From Acinetobacter genomosp. 15BJ (GTDB taxonomy: Bacteria > Pseudomonadota > Gammaproteobacteria > Pseudomonadales > Moraxellaceae): a stretch of 64,000 nucleotides of DNA. The DNA is taken from the NCBI RefSeq assembly GCF_000400715.1, contig NZ_KE007346.1:297962-361961 (forward strand), written 5' to 3'. A model generated the notes under the pieces. That model did no database searches. It worked only from the letters and a program-made list of their open reading frames with translations, and was not told the origin of the DNA. Below, one piece after another: positions 45,874 through 58,033 of the stretch; the first letter of the stretch is position 1; each line of letters begins with the position of its first letter. Position numbers and translations under genes: made by a program.

Positions 45874-46561
45874 ATTGGGATTTGATCCATGACTGAGCTT
45901 GGTTAAAAAGTGTTTACTTGGCAAAATAAGGCTTGAATTTCAGTAATTCGACCTTAAATAATTTATAGATTTTGCTGTTAAGACAAATCATGAGAATCGA
46001 TATATTTAAAATATTGGTTTATTTTTCATCAAACTGAATAAGGTTTGTGCAAGATTTGTAGAGAATGTTTATTTTTGATCGATTGGAGTGCAACTTTTAT
46101 CAAAAGGGCGGTATATTAGAATATAATTTGATATGTGTATTTCGCTGCTTTATAGATGGTATGTGTCAAAAAAATCAATCCCTGCTTGAGAACATGATAG
46201 GATTTCTGCCACAAATGAAATCAAAAAATAAACAGATTCTGGATGTTATCGATCGATAATGCCTTAGAGATTTGTACAGATTTCATGGAAAAAGTCAATT
46301 TAGAAAAGTTAAAAATCTAGTTAATTTTTCTAAAATGATTTGCAAAAAATTGCTCGATTTCATCGAGTATGAAAAATGAGTTATATGCCTTGAATTGAAG
46401 GCGTATAGCTCATTTGTTACATCAAAGGGAATACTCCTGATGTGTAGTAATAATGTCTCAGGGTTGGATGATCTTGAGTAGTAGTGTCGTGTTTACCAAT
46501 TTGACACTATGAATCATGGGTGTGCTTAAAAGGCAGCCTGTATTATTTTTTGCAATAGGAA
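45874..46561. other. Intergenic region and leader upstream of sucA
   Basis: This 688-bp AT-rich region lies between the sdh terminator and sucA. It contains the hairpin array at 46353-46414, listed separately. A 64-codon frame at 46065 has no ribosome binding site and unusual composition, so I do not call it a gene. The sucA promoter must be here, but no consensus pair is obvious. Confidence 0.5.
46353..46414 (+). promoter_or_regulatory. Strong hairpins in the sucA leader
   Basis: A short stem, CTCGAT/ATCGAG, at about 46353-46367 is followed by a 17-bp stem at 46375-46391 and 46398-46414 with a six-base loop (GAATTG). Two of the 17 pairs are G-U on the plus-strand RNA and would be mismatches on the other strand, which points to selection for structure in the plus-strand transcript. 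It has no T run after it, so it is not a simple terminator. It lies about 150 bases before the sucA start. Confidence 0.55.
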
Positions 46562-49414
46562 ATGGGTCCAAAAATGCAAGAAGTTGCTGACGCATCGCGT
46601 CTTGACACTGAACTTTCCGCTGATAGTGCAGCGTATATTGAAGAGCTATACGAGCAGTACCTAACTTCTCCAACCTCAGTGTCAGAGGATTGGCGTGAAT
46701 ATTTCGATAAATTCCCTAAAGGTGATCAACCACACGGCAGTGTGCGCGAGCAATTCCTCCTTTTGGGACGTAATGCAAGCCGAGTTCAGCCTGTCGTACA
46801 AAGCACTGTAAGTACAGAACATGAGCGTCGTCAAATTGGTGTATTACAACTCATCGCTGCTTACCGTAACCGTGGTCATCAAAAAGCTAAACTCGATCCA
46901 TTAGGTCTTGCGAAACGCGAAGACGTTCCTGACCTCGATTTATCCGCACACGGTTTAACCAAGTCAGATCTTGATACTGTATTTAATACAGGCAACCTCG
47001 CAATTGGAAAAGCAGAAGCAACATTGTCTGAGATGGTTGAGGCAATGGAAGCGACTTACTGTAGTTCAGTTGGCGTTGAATATATGCATATCGTTGACAC
47101 TAAAGAGAAACGTTGGATTCAACAACGTTTGGAAAGTGTTCGCGGTAAATTTAACTATACCAGTGATCAGAAGAAAGGCTTCCTTGAGCGTTTAACTGCT
47201 GCAGAAGGCTTAGAAAAGTATCTTGGTAATAAATTCGTTGGCGCGAAACGTTTTGGTGTAGAAGGCGGTGAGTCTTTTATTCCAATGATGAACGAAATCA
47301 TTCAACGTGCAGGTAGCGTCGGTTGTAAAGAAGTTGTGATTGGTATGCCACACCGTGGTCGTCTCAACCTTCTTGTTAACATTATGGGTAAAAACCCAGC
47401 TGACCTTTTTGGTGAGTTTGAAGGTAAAAGCCTACATAAGAAAGGTTCTGGTGACGTTAAGTATCACCAAGGTTTCTCTTCAAACGTAATGACTCCAGGT
47501 GGCGAAGTTCACTTAGCATTAGCGTTTAACCCATCACACTTAGAGATCGTTGGCCCTGTAGTTGAAGGTTCGGTTCGTGCGCGTCAAGTTCGTCGTAAAG
47601 ACATTGGCGGTGATGACGTTCTTCCAGTGATTGTACATGGTGATGCTGCATTTGCGGGTCAAGGTGTAAACCAAGAAACCTTCCAAATGTCACAAACACG
47701 TGGCTATACAGTGGGCGGTACAGTCCATATCGTGATTAACAACCAAGTTGGTTTCACGACATCTGACCCACGCGATACACGTTCTACAGAATACTGTACT
47801 GACGTTGCTAAAATGATCCAATCACCGATTTTCCATGTGAATGGTGATGATCCTGAAGCTGTGATTTTCGTAACTCAGCTTGCACATGATTTCCGTCATA
47901 CTTTCCGTAAAGATGTCATTTTAGACTTGTTCTGCTACCGTCGTCGCGGTCATAACGAGGCGGATGAACCATCTGCAACTCAGCCATTGATGTATCAAGT
48001 GATCAACAAGAAAGCGACTACACGTACCTTGTATGCTGATCAATTGGTTCAAGAAAAAGTGCTCGATCGCGCAAGCGCCGATGCAATGGTTGAAGGCTAC
48101 CGTTCTGATTTGGAAGCGGGTAACCATGTTGCCAATGCTTTAGTTCGTGAACCAAACAAAAAAATGTTTGTCGATTGGACACCATATTTGGGTCATGAAT
48201 ATACAGACCTTTGGGACACAACATTCAGCATCGATCGTTTGAAAGAACTTGGTTTAACCATGAATACATTACCAGAAGGTTTTGTATTACAGCGTCAAGT
48301 TCAAAAAGTCATTGATGATCGTGTGAAAATGCAAACAGGTGAAATGCCACTCAACTGGGGTGCTGCAGAAACTTTAGCGTATGCGACTTTACTTGATGAT
48401 GGTTTCTTGGTTCGTATTACGGGTGAAGACGTGGGTCGTGGTACATTCTCACACCGTCACGCCAAATTACATAACCAAGTCGATGGTTCTGTTTATATTC
48501 CACTTTGCCATATCAAAGAAAATCAGCCACGTACTGCGGTTTATGACTCTTTATTGTCAGAAGAAGCGGTTCTTGCATTTGAATACGGCTATTCAACGAC
48601 ATTGCCAAAAAGCTTGATCGTTTGGGAAGCTCAATTTGGTGACTTCGCTAACTGTGCACAAGTTGTAATTGACCAGTTTATCGCTTCGGGTGAAACCAAG
48701 TGGGAGCGTGTTTGTGGTCTAACAATGTTGTTACCACACGGTTATGAAGGTCAAGGTCCAGAGCATTCATCTGCACGTTTAGAGCGTTTCTTACAGCTCT
48801 GTGCTGAAGACAACATGCAAGTGATGACACCAACGACGCCTGCACAGATTTTCCATGCATTACGTCGTCAGGCAGTTCGTCCGATTCGTAAGCCGATGAT
48901 CGTGATGTCGCCAAAATCTTTATTGCGTCATAAACTTGCGACTTCAACTTTAGATGAATTAGCAAATGGTTCATTCCAAACTGTGATCGATGAAGTTGAT
49001 CAAATCAACAAAGCTGACGTAACTCGCTTAGTGCTTTGTGGCGGTAAGGTTTATTACGATTTACTCGAAAAACGTCGTGAGCTTGGTTTAAACCATATCG
49101 CGATTGTTCGTATCGAGCAGTTATATCCATACCCAGAACAACGCTTAGCTGAAGTGATGGCAGCTTATCCAAACATTCAAGAACTTGTTTGGACACAAGA
49201 AGAGCCGAAGAACCAAGGCGCTTGGTTATTCATCGTTCCTCGTTTGTATGAAGATGTTCTTAAATCTGGTAAACAAATCCGTATTAGCTATGCTGGTCGT
49301 GAAGCATCTGCCGCACCTGCTTGTGGCTCGCCATACTTGCATGCAAAACAACAAGCTCAGCTTATCAATGACGCACTTGCGATTGAAGTTGAACAATCAG
49401 GAGATTCTAAATAA
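46562..49414 (+). CDS. sucA: 2-oxoglutarate dehydrogenase E1 component
   Basis: This protein of about 950 residues is the thiamine-diphosphate-dependent E1 of the 2-oxoglutarate dehydrogenase complex. It decarboxylates 2-oxoglutarate and loads succinyl onto the E2 lipoyl group. Visible signatures are the N-terminal [20 protein letters not shown], the [10 protein letters not shown] active-site block, the TPP motif [14 protein letters not shown] to [13 protein letters not shown], and [15 protein letters not shown]. The ATG at 46562 is almost in contact with AGGA; an ATG at 46574 (MQEVADAS), the N-terminus I remember from relatives, is a good alternative. It overlaps sucB by one base. Confidence 0.98.
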   Translation: MGPKMQEVADASRLDTELSADSAAYIEELYEQYLTSPTSVSEDWREYFDKFPKGDQPHGSVREQFLLLGRNASRVQPVVQSTVSTEHERRQIGVLQLIAAYRNRGHQKAKLDPLGLAKREDVPDLDLSAHGLTKSDLDTVFNTGNLAIGKAEATLSEMVEAMEATYCSSVGVEYMHIVDTKEKRWIQQRLESVRGKFNYTSDQKKGFLERLTAAEGLEKYLGNKFVGAKRFGVEGGESFIPMMNEIIQRAGSVGCKEVVIGMPHRGRLNLLVNIMGKNPADLFGEFEGKSLHKKGSGDVKYHQGFSSNVMTPGGEVHLALAFNPSHLEIVGPVVEGSVRARQVRRKDIGGDDVLPVIVHGDAAFAGQGVNQETFQMSQTRGYTVGGTVHIVINNQVGFTTSDPRDTRSTEYCTDVAKMIQSPIFHVNGDDPEAVIFVTQLAHDFRHTFRKDVILDLFCYRRRGHNEADEPSATQPLMYQVINKKATTRTLYADQLVQEKVLDRASADAMVEGYRSDLEAGNHVANALVREPNKKMFVDWTPYLGHEYTDLWDTTFSIDRLKELGLTMNTLPEGFVLQRQVQKVIDDRVKMQTGEMPLNWGAAETLAYATLLDDGFLVRITGEDVGRGTFSHRHAKLHNQVDGSVYIPLCHIKENQPRTAVYDSLLSEEAVLAFEYGYSTTLPKSLIVWEAQFGDFANCAQVVIDQFIASGETKWERVCGLTMLLPHGYEGQGPEHSSARLERFLQLCAEDNMQVMTPTTPAQIFHALRRQAVRPIRKPMIVMSPKSLLRHKLATSTLDELANGSFQTVIDEVDQINKADVTRLVLCGGKVYYDLLEKRRELGLNHIAIVRIEQLYPYPEQRLAEVMAAYPNIQELVWTQEEPKNQGAWLFIVPRLYEDVLKSGKQIRISYAGREASAAPACGSPYLHAKQQAQLINDALAIEVEQSGDSK

Positions 49415-50607
49415 TGGCAACCGAAATTAAAGCACCGGTATTTCCAGAGTCAGTTGCTGACGGTACGATCGCAACTTGGCACAAGAAAGTAGGTGAACCT
49501 GTATCACGTGATGAAGTGATCTGTGACATTGAAACCGATAAAGTTGTTTTAGAAGTGGTTGCTCCAGCTGATGGTAGCTTAGTTGCAATCATCAAAGGTG
49601 AAGGCGATACAGTTCTTTCTGACGAAGTGATTGCTCAATTCGAAGCTGGTGCTGTTTCTGCAGCTGCTCCTGAAGCTGCTGCTCCAGCCGCGGCTGCTCC
49701 TGCTGCATCTGCGCCAGCAGCTGCATCAACTCAAGCTGTTGATTCAAACCAAGCACCTGCAGTTCGTAAAGCATTGTCTGAAACAGGTATCAATGCTGCT
49801 GACGTACAAGGTACAGGCCGTGGTGGTCGCATCACTAAAGAAGATGTTGCTAGCCATCAAGCTAAACCTGCTGCATCAGTTCAACCATTAAGCGTTGCTG
49901 TCGGCGAGCGTATCGAGAAACGTGTTCCGATGACACGTTTACGTAAGCGTGTTGCTGAGCGTTTATTGGCTGCGACACAACAAACTGCAATGTTAACAAC
50001 GTTCAACGAAGTTAACATGAAGCCAATCATGGAAATGCGTAAGCAATATAAAGATGCTTTCGAAAAGCGTCATGGTGCTCGTTTAGGCTTTATGTCTTTC
50101 TTTGTTAAAGCAGCGACTGAAGCATTAAAACGCTACCCAGCAGTGAATGGCTCTATTGATGGTGATGATATTGTTTATCACGGTTACTATGACATCGGTG
50201 TTGCTGTTTCTTCTGACCGTGGTTTAGTTGTGCCAATCCTTCGTGATACTGACCGTATGAACTATGCAGAAGTGGAAAACGGTATCCGTGATTACGCTTT
50301 TAAAGCGCGTGACGGTAAATTAGGTATCGAAGACATGACTGGCGGTACGTTCACGATTACCAATGGTGGTACTTTCGGTTCATTATTATCTACGCCAATT
50401 TTGAATACGCCGCAAACAGCGATCTTGGGTATGCATAAAATCCAAGAACGTCCTATGGCGGTCAATGGTCAAGTTGAAATCTTGCCAATGATGTACTTAG
50501 CGCTTTCTTATGACCACCGTTTAATCGATGGTAAAGAAGCTGTAGGTTTCTTGGTAACAATCAAAGAATTGTTAGAAGAACCAGCTAAACTCATTCTTGA
50601 TCTTTAA
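49414..50607 (+). CDS. sucB: Dihydrolipoyl succinyltransferase E2 of 2-oxoglutarate dehydrogenase
   Basis: This 397-residue core subunit has three parts. The N-terminal lipoyl domain carries the modified lysine in [12 protein letters not shown]. An Ala/Pro-rich linker is followed by the E3-binding domain ([31 protein letters not shown]). The catalytic domain ends with the conserved [17 protein letters not shown]. It transfers succinyl to CoA. The start codon shares one base with the sucA stop (TAATG). LipB, encoded at 29.7 kb, serves its lipoyl group. Confidence 0.98.
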   Translation: MATEIKAPVFPESVADGTIATWHKKVGEPVSRDEVICDIETDKVVLEVVAPADGSLVAIIKGEGDTVLSDEVIAQFEAGAVSAAAPEAAAPAAAAPAASAPAAASTQAVDSNQAPAVRKALSETGINAADVQGTGRGGRITKEDVASHQAKPAASVQPLSVAVGERIEKRVPMTRLRKRVAERLLAATQQTAMLTTFNEVNMKPIMEMRKQYKDAFEKRHGARLGFMSFFVKAATEALKRYPAVNGSIDGDDIVYHGYYDIGVAVSSDRGLVVPILRDTDRMNYAEVENGIRDYAFKARDGKLGIEDMTGGTFTITNGGTFGSLLSTPILNTPQTAILGMHKIQERPMAVNGQVEILPMMYLALSYDHRLIDGKEAVGFLVTIKELLEEPAKLILDL

Positions 50608-50623
50608 TACTACAAATATTGCC

Positions 50624-52100
<1,477 letters not shown>

Positions 52101-52105
52101 ATATA

Positions 52106-52161
52106 AAGTGTGGTTCACCACACTTTTTTTGAATGATGATGATTGTCTTATTTAGACAATC
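52106..52161 (+). terminator. Terminator after lpd, plus a second hairpin
   Basis: AAAGTGTGG and CCACACTTT flank TTCA and are followed by seven T residues (52106-52130). A second stem, GATTGTCT/AGACAATC, lies at 52141-52161. The sucCD pair thus probably has its own promoter downstream. Confidence 0.85.
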
Positions 52162-52237
52162 ATTTATTCAATATGTAGCAGTCTGATTTTAAGAAGATCA
52201 AGGCTGTATCACTACAAACAACATAGTAGGTAACTAA

Positions 52238-53404
52238 ATGAACTTACATGAGTATCAAGCTAAAGCGTTATTGAAAGAATATGGCATGCCAGTACAAGAA
52301 GGTATCTTGGCAACAAATGCAGACGAAGCAGTTGCTGCATTTGAACAGCTTGGTGGTAAATTCGCTGTAATGAAAGCGCAAGTTCATGCTGGTGGTCGTG
52401 GTAAGGCTGGTGGCGTTAAAGTTGCAAAATCTAAAGAAGATGTTATCGAATTTGCAAACAATATCATTGGTACTCGTCTTGTAACGTATCAAACAGATGC
52501 AAACGGTCAACCAGTTAACAGCATTATCGTTGCTGAAGACGTTTATCCAGTTGAGCGTGAGCTTTACTTGGGCGCGGTTGTAGACCGTTCTAGCCGTCGT
52601 ATTACTTTCATGGCTTCTACCGAAGGTGGTGTAGAAATCGAGAAAGTTGCAGAAGAAACGCCTGAAAAAATTATCAAAGTTGAAGTTGATCCTTTAGTTG
52701 GTTTACAACCATTCCAAGCGCGTGAAGTTGCGTTTGCTTTAGGTTTGAAAGACAAGCAAATCAGCCAATTCGTAAAAATTATGGCTGCTGCTTACCAAGC
52801 ATTTGTTGAAAATGACTTTGCATTATTCGAAATTAACCCACTTTCAGTTCGTGAAAATGGCGATATTTTATGTGTAGATGCGAAAGTAGGTATCGACTCT
52901 AACGCGCTTTACCGTTTACCTAAAGTTGCTGCTTTACGTGACAAGTCTCAAGAGAATGAGCGTGAATTAAAAGCATCTGAATTTGATCTTAACTATGTTG
53001 CTTTAGAAGGTAACATCGGTTGTATGGTTAACGGTGCAGGTCTTGCAATGGCAACTATGGACATCATCAAACTTTATGGTGGTCAGCCTGCAAACTTCCT
53101 TGACGTTGGTGGCGGTGCAACGAAAGAGCGTGTAATCGAAGCGTTCAAAATCATCCTTGCTGATACTTCTGTTCAAGGTGTTTTAATCAACATCTTCGGT
53201 GGTATCGTACGTTGTGACATGATTGCTGAAGCAATTATTGCAGCGGTTCAAGAAGTAAATGTAACTGTACCAGTTGTTGTTCGTTTAGAAGGTAACAACG
53301 CTGAGTTAGGTGCTAAATTACTTGATGAATCAGGTTTGAAATTAATTTCTGCGAACGGTTTATCTGATGCCGCAGAAAAAGTTGTAGCTGCAGTTAAAGC
53401 GTAA
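52238..53404 (+). CDS. sucC: Succinyl-CoA synthetase beta subunit (ADP-forming)
   Basis: This 388-residue subunit carries the ATP-grasp nucleotide site and part of the active site. It opens [19 protein letters not shown] and shows [18 protein letters not shown], then [21 protein letters not shown] and [14 protein letters not shown], with [15 protein letters not shown] near the C-terminus. The enzyme converts succinyl-CoA to succinate with formation of ATP. It is 12 bases from sucD and co-transcribed with it. Confidence 0.98.
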   Translation: MNLHEYQAKALLKEYGMPVQEGILATNADEAVAAFEQLGGKFAVMKAQVHAGGRGKAGGVKVAKSKEDVIEFANNIIGTRLVTYQTDANGQPVNSIIVAEDVYPVERELYLGAVVDRSSRRITFMASTEGGVEIEKVAEETPEKIIKVEVDPLVGLQPFQAREVAFALGLKDKQISQFVKIMAAAYQAFVENDFALFEINPLSVRENGDILCVDAKVGIDSNALYRLPKVAALRDKSQENERELKASEFDLNYVALEGNIGCMVNGAGLAMATMDIIKLYGGQPANFLDVGGGATKERVIEAFKIILADTSVQGVLINIFGGIVRCDMIAEAIIAAVQEVNVTVPVVVRLEGNNAELGAKLLDESGLKLISANGLSDAAEKVVAAVKA

Positions 53405-53416
53405 GGAGTATCAATC

Positions 53417-54307
53417 ATGAGCGTATTAATTAATAAAGACACTAAAGTATTGGTACAAGGTTTTACTGGTAAAAACGGTACTTTCCACTCTGCACAAGCT
53501 TTAGACTACGGTACAAAAGTTGTTGGTGGTGTTACTCCAGGTAAAGGTGGTACAACTCACCTTGACCTACCAGTATTCAACACAATGAAAGAAGCTGTAC
53601 GTGAAACAAATGCTGATGCATCTGTAATCTATGTACCAGCTCCATTTGTTTTAGACTCAATTGTTGAAGCAGTTGATTCAGGTGTTGGCCTGATCGTTGT
53701 GATCACTGAAGGTGTTCCAACAATCGACATGCTTAAAGCTAAACGCTACTTAGAAACTAACGGTAACGGTACTCGTTTAGTTGGTCCTAACTGCCCAGGC
53801 GTGATCACTCCAGGTGAATGTAAGATCGGTATTATGCCTGGTCACATCCACCAACCAGGTCGTATTGGTATCATCTCACGTTCAGGTACATTGACTTATG
53901 AAGCTGTTGCTCAAACAACTAAGCTTGGTTTAGGTCAGTCTACTTGTATCGGTATTGGTGGTGACCCAATCCCAGGTATGAACCAGATTGAAGCACTTCA
54001 ATTGTTCCAAGACGATCCAGATACTGATGCAATCATCATGATCGGTGAGATCGGTGGTACAGCGGAAGAAGAAGCTGCTGAATTCATCAAATCTAACGTG
54101 ACTAAGCCTGTAGTCGGTTACATCGCGGGTGTAACTGCGCCTAAAGGTAAGCGTATGGGTCACGCTGGTGCGATCATTTCTGGTGGTCAAGGTACTGCTG
54201 AAGAGAAATTCGCTGCATTTGAACGTGCGGGAATGGCTTACACTCGTAGCCCCGCTGAGCTTGGTTCTACTATGTTGCAAGTTTTAAAAGAGAAAGGTTT
54301 AGCGTAA
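53417..54307 (+). CDS. sucD: Succinyl-CoA synthetase alpha subunit
   Basis: This 296-residue subunit binds CoA ([21 protein letters not shown]) and carries the phosphorylated histidine in [42 protein letters not shown] and GIGGDPIPG are further family blocks. GGAG before the ATG supports the start. A strong terminator after the stop ends the TCA cluster. Confidence 0.98.
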   Translation: MSVLINKDTKVLVQGFTGKNGTFHSAQALDYGTKVVGGVTPGKGGTTHLDLPVFNTMKEAVRETNADASVIYVPAPFVLDSIVEAVDSGVGLIVVITEGVPTIDMLKAKRYLETNGNGTRLVGPNCPGVITPGECKIGIMPGHIHQPGRIGIISRSGTLTYEAVAQTTKLGLGQSTCIGIGGDPIPGMNQIEALQLFQDDPDTDAIIMIGEIGGTAEEEAAEFIKSNVTKPVVGYIAGVTAPKGKRMGHAGAIISGGQGTAEEKFAAFERAGMAYTRSPAELGSTMLQVLKEKGLA

Positions 54308-54327
54308 TACGTTAGATTTTAATCTTT

Positions 54328-54361
54328 AAAAAACCCCAATGGAAACATTGGGGTTTTTTTA
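54328..54361 (+). terminator. Terminator of sucCD
   Basis: AAAAACCCCAATG and CATTGGGGTTTTT flank GAAA, with seven T residues. Confidence 0.95.
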
Positions 54362-54371
54362 TTGAATATGA

Positions 54372-55184
54372 TTATTGGTGTACCCAAAGACCTTGTTCAC
54401 CTACAAAATAGGTACGGTAATCTTCTACTTCAAAATTATAAACAGGGCAACGGAATGTAGGAATTTTTTCGAGATTACTACTCACCTTAGCACGTATATT
54501 TTCATAATTTTCCTGAAAATCTTTGTAAAGCGGATAATCATCTGGATAATCTATATGCCTATAATTTCCTAAGAAAATATCTTTAGAAATATTTAGGCCA
54601 TAATCACTTTCTATATCTCCACCAGCAACTAGATAATCATCTTTATTGAAATATATGATCGTATCAAATGGTTTATTATCATCTATTGAAGACCCACTCA
54701 CAAAACCATAATCACGATTAATATCTTGTACAGGTGCAATACTAACTACTTCATAACCTGCTCCATCGCCATATTCGAGATTAGATACTATAATTTGATC
54801 ATATATCCTTAAGTCTCTTGCGATTTGCCAATTTTTGCTCCGTGCATTGATTTGGTCAATATTACTGACATTGTCCCAACCCTCAATAAATACACTATTT
54901 TCTACGTAAATAGGATGTCCACCAGTGAGATAAATCATCTCATATATATCTCGACAAATATCATTTTCCTCATCATCGGGATAAATACGTTTTCTAATAA
55001 TCAGTTCATAGATTTCTTCTGATTCAGCCTTAAAGGTATTAATAACCCGTTTATGTTCAAGAATTGAACCATCCCCATGTTCAGGGCTAGATAAAACCAT
55101 ATCCCCAATTTTAATATCTTGAATCGGTACTAAACCCTTATCGGTATGTACTAATGTCCCTGCACAAAAACCATGTGTATTCAT
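54372..55184 (-). CDS. Stand-alone Hint (Hedgehog/intein) domain protein
   Basis: This 270-residue protein consists of little more than a Hint fold. The splicing-type cysteine is already at residue 7 (MNTHGFCAGTLVHTDKGLVPIQDIKIGD). Block B is GGHPIYV near residue 93. The C-terminal blocks are PVYNFEVEDYRTYFVG and the very last residues WVHQ, where HN is replaced by HQ. There is no N-extein and no C-extein. The middle (about residues 150-230) is a longer, acidic insert. Such domains normally sit inside polymorphic toxins or large adhesins and cut the polypeptide. The G+C content is low for this region. It may be a remnant, a cassette or an independent protein. Confidence 0.75.
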   Translation of the reverse strand: MNTHGFCAGTLVHTDKGLVPIQDIKIGDMVLSSPEHGDGSILEHKRVINTFKAESEEIYELIIRKRIYPDDEENDICRDIYEMIYLTGGHPIYVENSVFIEGWDNVSNIDQINARSKNWQIARDLRIYDQIIVSNLEYGDGAGYEVVSIAPVQDINRDYGFVSGSSIDDNKPFDTIIYFNKDDYLVAGGDIESDYGLNISKDIFLGNYRHIDYPDDYPLYKDFQENYENIRAKVSSNLEKIPTFRCPVYNFEVEDYRTYFVGEQGLWVHQ

Positions 55185-55203
55185 TTTTATTCCTTATTTT
55201 GTA

Positions 55204-55236
55204 TAAAAAAAGAGCCTTATGGCTAAGACTCTTTAT
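55204..55236 (-). terminator. Terminator after yqiK
   Basis: On the minus strand AGAGTCTTA and TAAGGCTCT pair (with one G-T) around GCCA and are followed by seven T residues. Confidence 0.85.
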
Positions 55237-55249
55237 AGATCAAAAAAAC

Positions 55250-56959
55250 TTACTCAGCTTTTGGTTTTAACCCTTGAGTCAAGCCATTGATATCACCACC
55301 TTGCAGACCAAGTTCATTCATCAGGCTATCAATTAAGGGTGCTTGTGAACGGTAGCGTAGGGCACTATTTACCACTTGATCAGATAAAGAGGTTTGACTA
55401 TTTTCAACCGTATCACTACCGACAGTACCGCCACCTGCAAAGCTACTTAGACCATTCACTTGTAAAATCTTGATGTCATCAATATTTTCCATTGGTTTAA
55501 CACTTTCACGAATGATCTCTGGTAAATGCTTTAATAGTGCCAAGCGCACTTGCATTTCTACCTGTTCAGCAGACAAGGTATTGGCTGCTTCATTCACCGC
55601 ACGCGCACCTTCCGCATCGACTTGATATTGTTTTTCCAATGCTTGAGCAAGTAGGATTTTTGCATCCGCCTCACCTTTCGCTTTTAAACGAATTTTTTCA
55701 GCATCTGCTTCTGCTGCAATACGTACTGCTTCTGCTTCATCGGCAGCGGCTTTTTTACCAGCATCAGCAGCCACTGTAATCGCAATCGCTTCTTTCTCTG
55801 CCGTTTGTTTAGCTGCAACCAACTCGACTGCTTTTTGACGCTCAGCACGTTGTGTTTCACGTACCGTCACAACTTCTTCCTCTGCTTTTACCGCTTCGGC
55901 ACGGGCCTTGTCAGCTTGCGCTTTGGCTTCTGATTCAGCACGTGATTTTTCAGCAATCGCAATGGCGCGGTCTTGCTCAGCCAATTCAATCGTTTTCTTC
56001 TGTTCGACCTGTGCTTTTTGAATGAGCTGTGCTTTTTGGATATTTTCATTCTCTACATCACGAGCAGAAGCAATTCGCTTTAGCTCCACTTCACGCTCAG
56101 CAGCAATTTGAGCTTCTTCAGCCTCACGTTTTTTACCAGCTTCTTGAGAGGCGATTTCTGCGGTTTGTTCAGCTTTACGAATCGAGATTTCACGCTCTTG
56201 TTGCAACTTTGCATATTCTTCTTCACGCGAAATTTCTAAACGAGCACGTTCTGCTTGTAAGTTCTTGGCACGAATCGCAAGATCAGCATCTTGTTCAATA
56301 TCATTACGTTTCTTGCGACGGTCTTCAATGGTTTCAGTCAGCTTGGTTAAACCTTCTGCATCGAAGGCATTTTGTGGGTTAAAGAATTTAAAGCTAGTTT
56401 GATCTAGCCCCGTTAAGGATACAGTTTCAAGCTCTAAACCATTTTTGGATAAATCTTCTGAGACGACTTGTTGAACTTTTTGTACAAAATCGACACGCTT
56501 TTCATGTAGTTCTTCCATCGCCATTTCAGCGGCAACAGCACGCAACGAATCGACAAATTTACCTTCGACTAGATCTTTAAGCTCTGGTGGAGACATAGTT
56601 TTACGCCCCAGCGTTTGGGCTGCGGTTGCAATCGACTCTGCAATCGGTTTTACGCGAACATAGAACTCAGCCATGACATCAACACGCATACGATCACGGG
56701 TAATCAACGCTTGATCCGCAGCACGCTTTACCTCTAAACGTAAGGTATTCATATTCACGGGAATAATTTCGTGTAATACGGGAAGAACAATCGCACCACC
56801 GTTTAGAATCACTTTCTCGCCACCAAAACCGGTGCGGACAAAGGAGACCTCTTTACTTGAGCGGGTATAGAGACGGGCGATAATAATGCCAATAAAAATC
56901 AGTGCTGCAAAAATAACACCAGTAATAATTAAAATTTCAGTCAATGCTGAATTCAACAT
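55250..56959 (-). CDS. yqiK: Flotillin-family inner-membrane protein
   Basis: This 569-residue flotillin has one N-terminal transmembrane segment (ILIITGVIFAALIFIGIIIA) and a SPFH/band 7 domain (TGFGGEKVILNGGAIVLPVLHEIIPVNMNTLRLEV onward to about residue 200). A long E/A/K-rich coiled coil covers about residues 210-450, followed by a C-terminal oligomerisation part. Flotillins assemble into membrane microdomains; E. coli YqiK is the homologue. It follows yqiJ by 33 bases in the same operon, the arrangement of NfeD-like plus flotillin pairs in many bacteria. Confidence 0.92.
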   Translation of the reverse strand: MLNSALTEILIITGVIFAALIFIGIIIARLYTRSSKEVSFVRTGFGGEKVILNGGAIVLPVLHEIIPVNMNTLRLEVKRAADQALITRDRMRVDVMAEFYVRVKPIAESIATAAQTLGRKTMSPPELKDLVEGKFVDSLRAVAAEMAMEELHEKRVDFVQKVQQVVSEDLSKNGLELETVSLTGLDQTSFKFFNPQNAFDAEGLTKLTETIEDRRKKRNDIEQDADLAIRAKNLQAERARLEISREEEYAKLQQEREISIRKAEQTAEIASQEAGKKREAEEAQIAAEREVELKRIASARDVENENIQKAQLIQKAQVEQKKTIELAEQDRAIAIAEKSRAESEAKAQADKARAEAVKAEEEVVTVRETQRAERQKAVELVAAKQTAEKEAIAITVAADAGKKAAADEAEAVRIAAEADAEKIRLKAKGEADAKILLAQALEKQYQVDAEGARAVNEAANTLSAEQVEMQVRLALLKHLPEIIRESVKPMENIDDIKILQVNGLSSFAGGGTVGSDTVENSQTSLSDQVVNSALRYRSQAPLIDSLMNELGLQGGDINGLTQGLKPKAE

Positions 56960-56992
56960 GTAAACACCCTCATGTAGTCATAAATATAAAAA

Positions 56993-57637
56993 TTAAGCAG
57001 CAATCGCTTGGAATCCAATTTTGGTTCTTTGCGTTAAAATCACGTCTTGTCCTTGATGAAAAACCAGATCAAGTTCGGGTTCAACCAAGACGTAGTGGGT
57101 TTGGCCAAATTGGTCTTTAACTTTGGCCTGTGCAGGGGAGTTGGGTTTAGCATCCCCTAAAATGATGTGTGCAGTTCTGCCAATTAAATCATCTGCCTGA
57201 ATTGCAGTAGTTTCATCTTTAGGAATTATTTTGGCCACTAAGGCAGCGCTATAACGTACCAGTGGCATACAGAGAAATAAGCAGGCAGGTGCAATGATCC
57301 AAGCAGAGAGGTAATGTTCGGTAAATTGATAGAATAGGTCTTGGATGATTAAACCTGTGAGTGCATACACGGTTAAAAAGATGATCAGCCAGATGAGTAA
57401 GGGAACTTTACCCAAATACAGCCATTCCAAAAACTGAGTCAGAACAGAATCAGGTTGTTCTACAGAGATATCTGCATGATCAATATCGGTAAGACTATCT
57501 GGTAAAAATTGTTCCAAAAAGCTAGAACTACCGCCGAATAATAATAGAATGAATTCGAGCAGGCCAATAAACAGGCACAGCATTAAAGCAATGCTAAAAA
57601 TCAGGTTAGAAGGATGTGTTAAAAGATCCCAGATCAT
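56993..57637 (-). CDS. yqiJ: YqiJ-family (OB-fold, NfeD-like) membrane protein
   Basis: This 214-residue protein has three or four hydrophobic segments (IFSIALMLCLFIGLLEFILLLF, VPLLIWLIIFLTVYALTGLII, AWIIAPACLFLCMPLV) and a C-terminal OB-fold (LIGRTAHIILGDAKPNSPAQAKV to VILTQRTKIGFQAI). It belongs to the YqiJ family, which plays the NfeD role as partner of the flotillin next to it. The two genes form an operon on the minus strand, preceded by the sRNA candidate and trpS. Confidence 0.88.
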   Translation of the reverse strand: MIWDLLTHPSNLIFSIALMLCLFIGLLEFILLLFGGSSSFLEQFLPDSLTDIDHADISVEQPDSVLTQFLEWLYLGKVPLLIWLIIFLTVYALTGLIIQDLFYQFTEHYLSAWIIAPACLFLCMPLVRYSAALVAKIIPKDETTAIQADDLIGRTAHIILGDAKPNSPAQAKVKDQFGQTHYVLVEPELDLVFHQGQDVILTQRTKIGFQAIAA

Positions 57638-57757
57638 CGCGATTACTCTTATTTCTTTTAGCGTTAATTAACAAATTTTTTATAAAAATAAAACAGTTAT
57701 AAGAGTAAAGCCAATACGCCTAAATTTCAACCCAAATTGACCACATTCTTGCAGACG

Positions 57758-57950
57758 AAAAAAAACGCAATGATTGGGGTGATCAATGCGTTGAACAACG
57801 AATCTGTTTAAAACAGTTTCGGTTGAAAGGAGAAATGTCATAAGATTAGTGTTAACTAACCTACGGACTCATAGTATGAAAAAACCTGACTAAGTTCATC
57901 GGTATTCATGTTAACTACTGTTAATTGATGTTAATAAGTGACGAAAATTG
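57758..57950 (-). ncRNA. Candidate sRNA, by position Aar-like
   Basis: A minus-strand terminator at 57792-57758 (AACGCA-T-TGAT and ATCA-T-TGCGTT around a seven-base loop, then eight T) lies far from any protein gene. It must therefore end a separate short transcript that starts after the trpS terminator, giving an RNA of up to about 200 nt. In A. baylyi a small Hfq-dependent RNA, Aar, has been described between trpS and sucD; here trpS and sucD flank the same interval, with yqiJK and the Hint gene in between. The 5' end is a guess because no clear promoter is visible. Confidence 0.5.
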
Positions 57951-58009
57951 TTAGTTTTTTATTTTTTAATGAAGTTCTAAAATTAAACTTAAATCAAAGG
58001 TTTAAAATA

Positions 58010-58033
58010 AAAAAGCCCAAATATGGGCTTTTT
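58010..58033 (-). terminator. Terminator after trpS
   Basis: AAAAAGCCCA and TGGGCTTTTT flank AATA. It lies about 20 bases after the trpS stop. Confidence 0.9.

Noticed and set aside
46065..46259. 64-codon plus-strand frame between sdhB and sucA
   Set aside because: No ribosome binding site, odd composition and no recognisable features; it lies in AT-rich leader sequence.
49640..49774. Q/L-rich frames on both strands in sucB
   Set aside because: They are shadows of the Ala/Pro-rich linker codons of SucB.
57856..57909. 17-codon frame inside the trpS-adjacent sRNA candidate (minus strand)
   Set aside because: No ribosome binding site precedes the ATG, and frames of this length are expected by chance.
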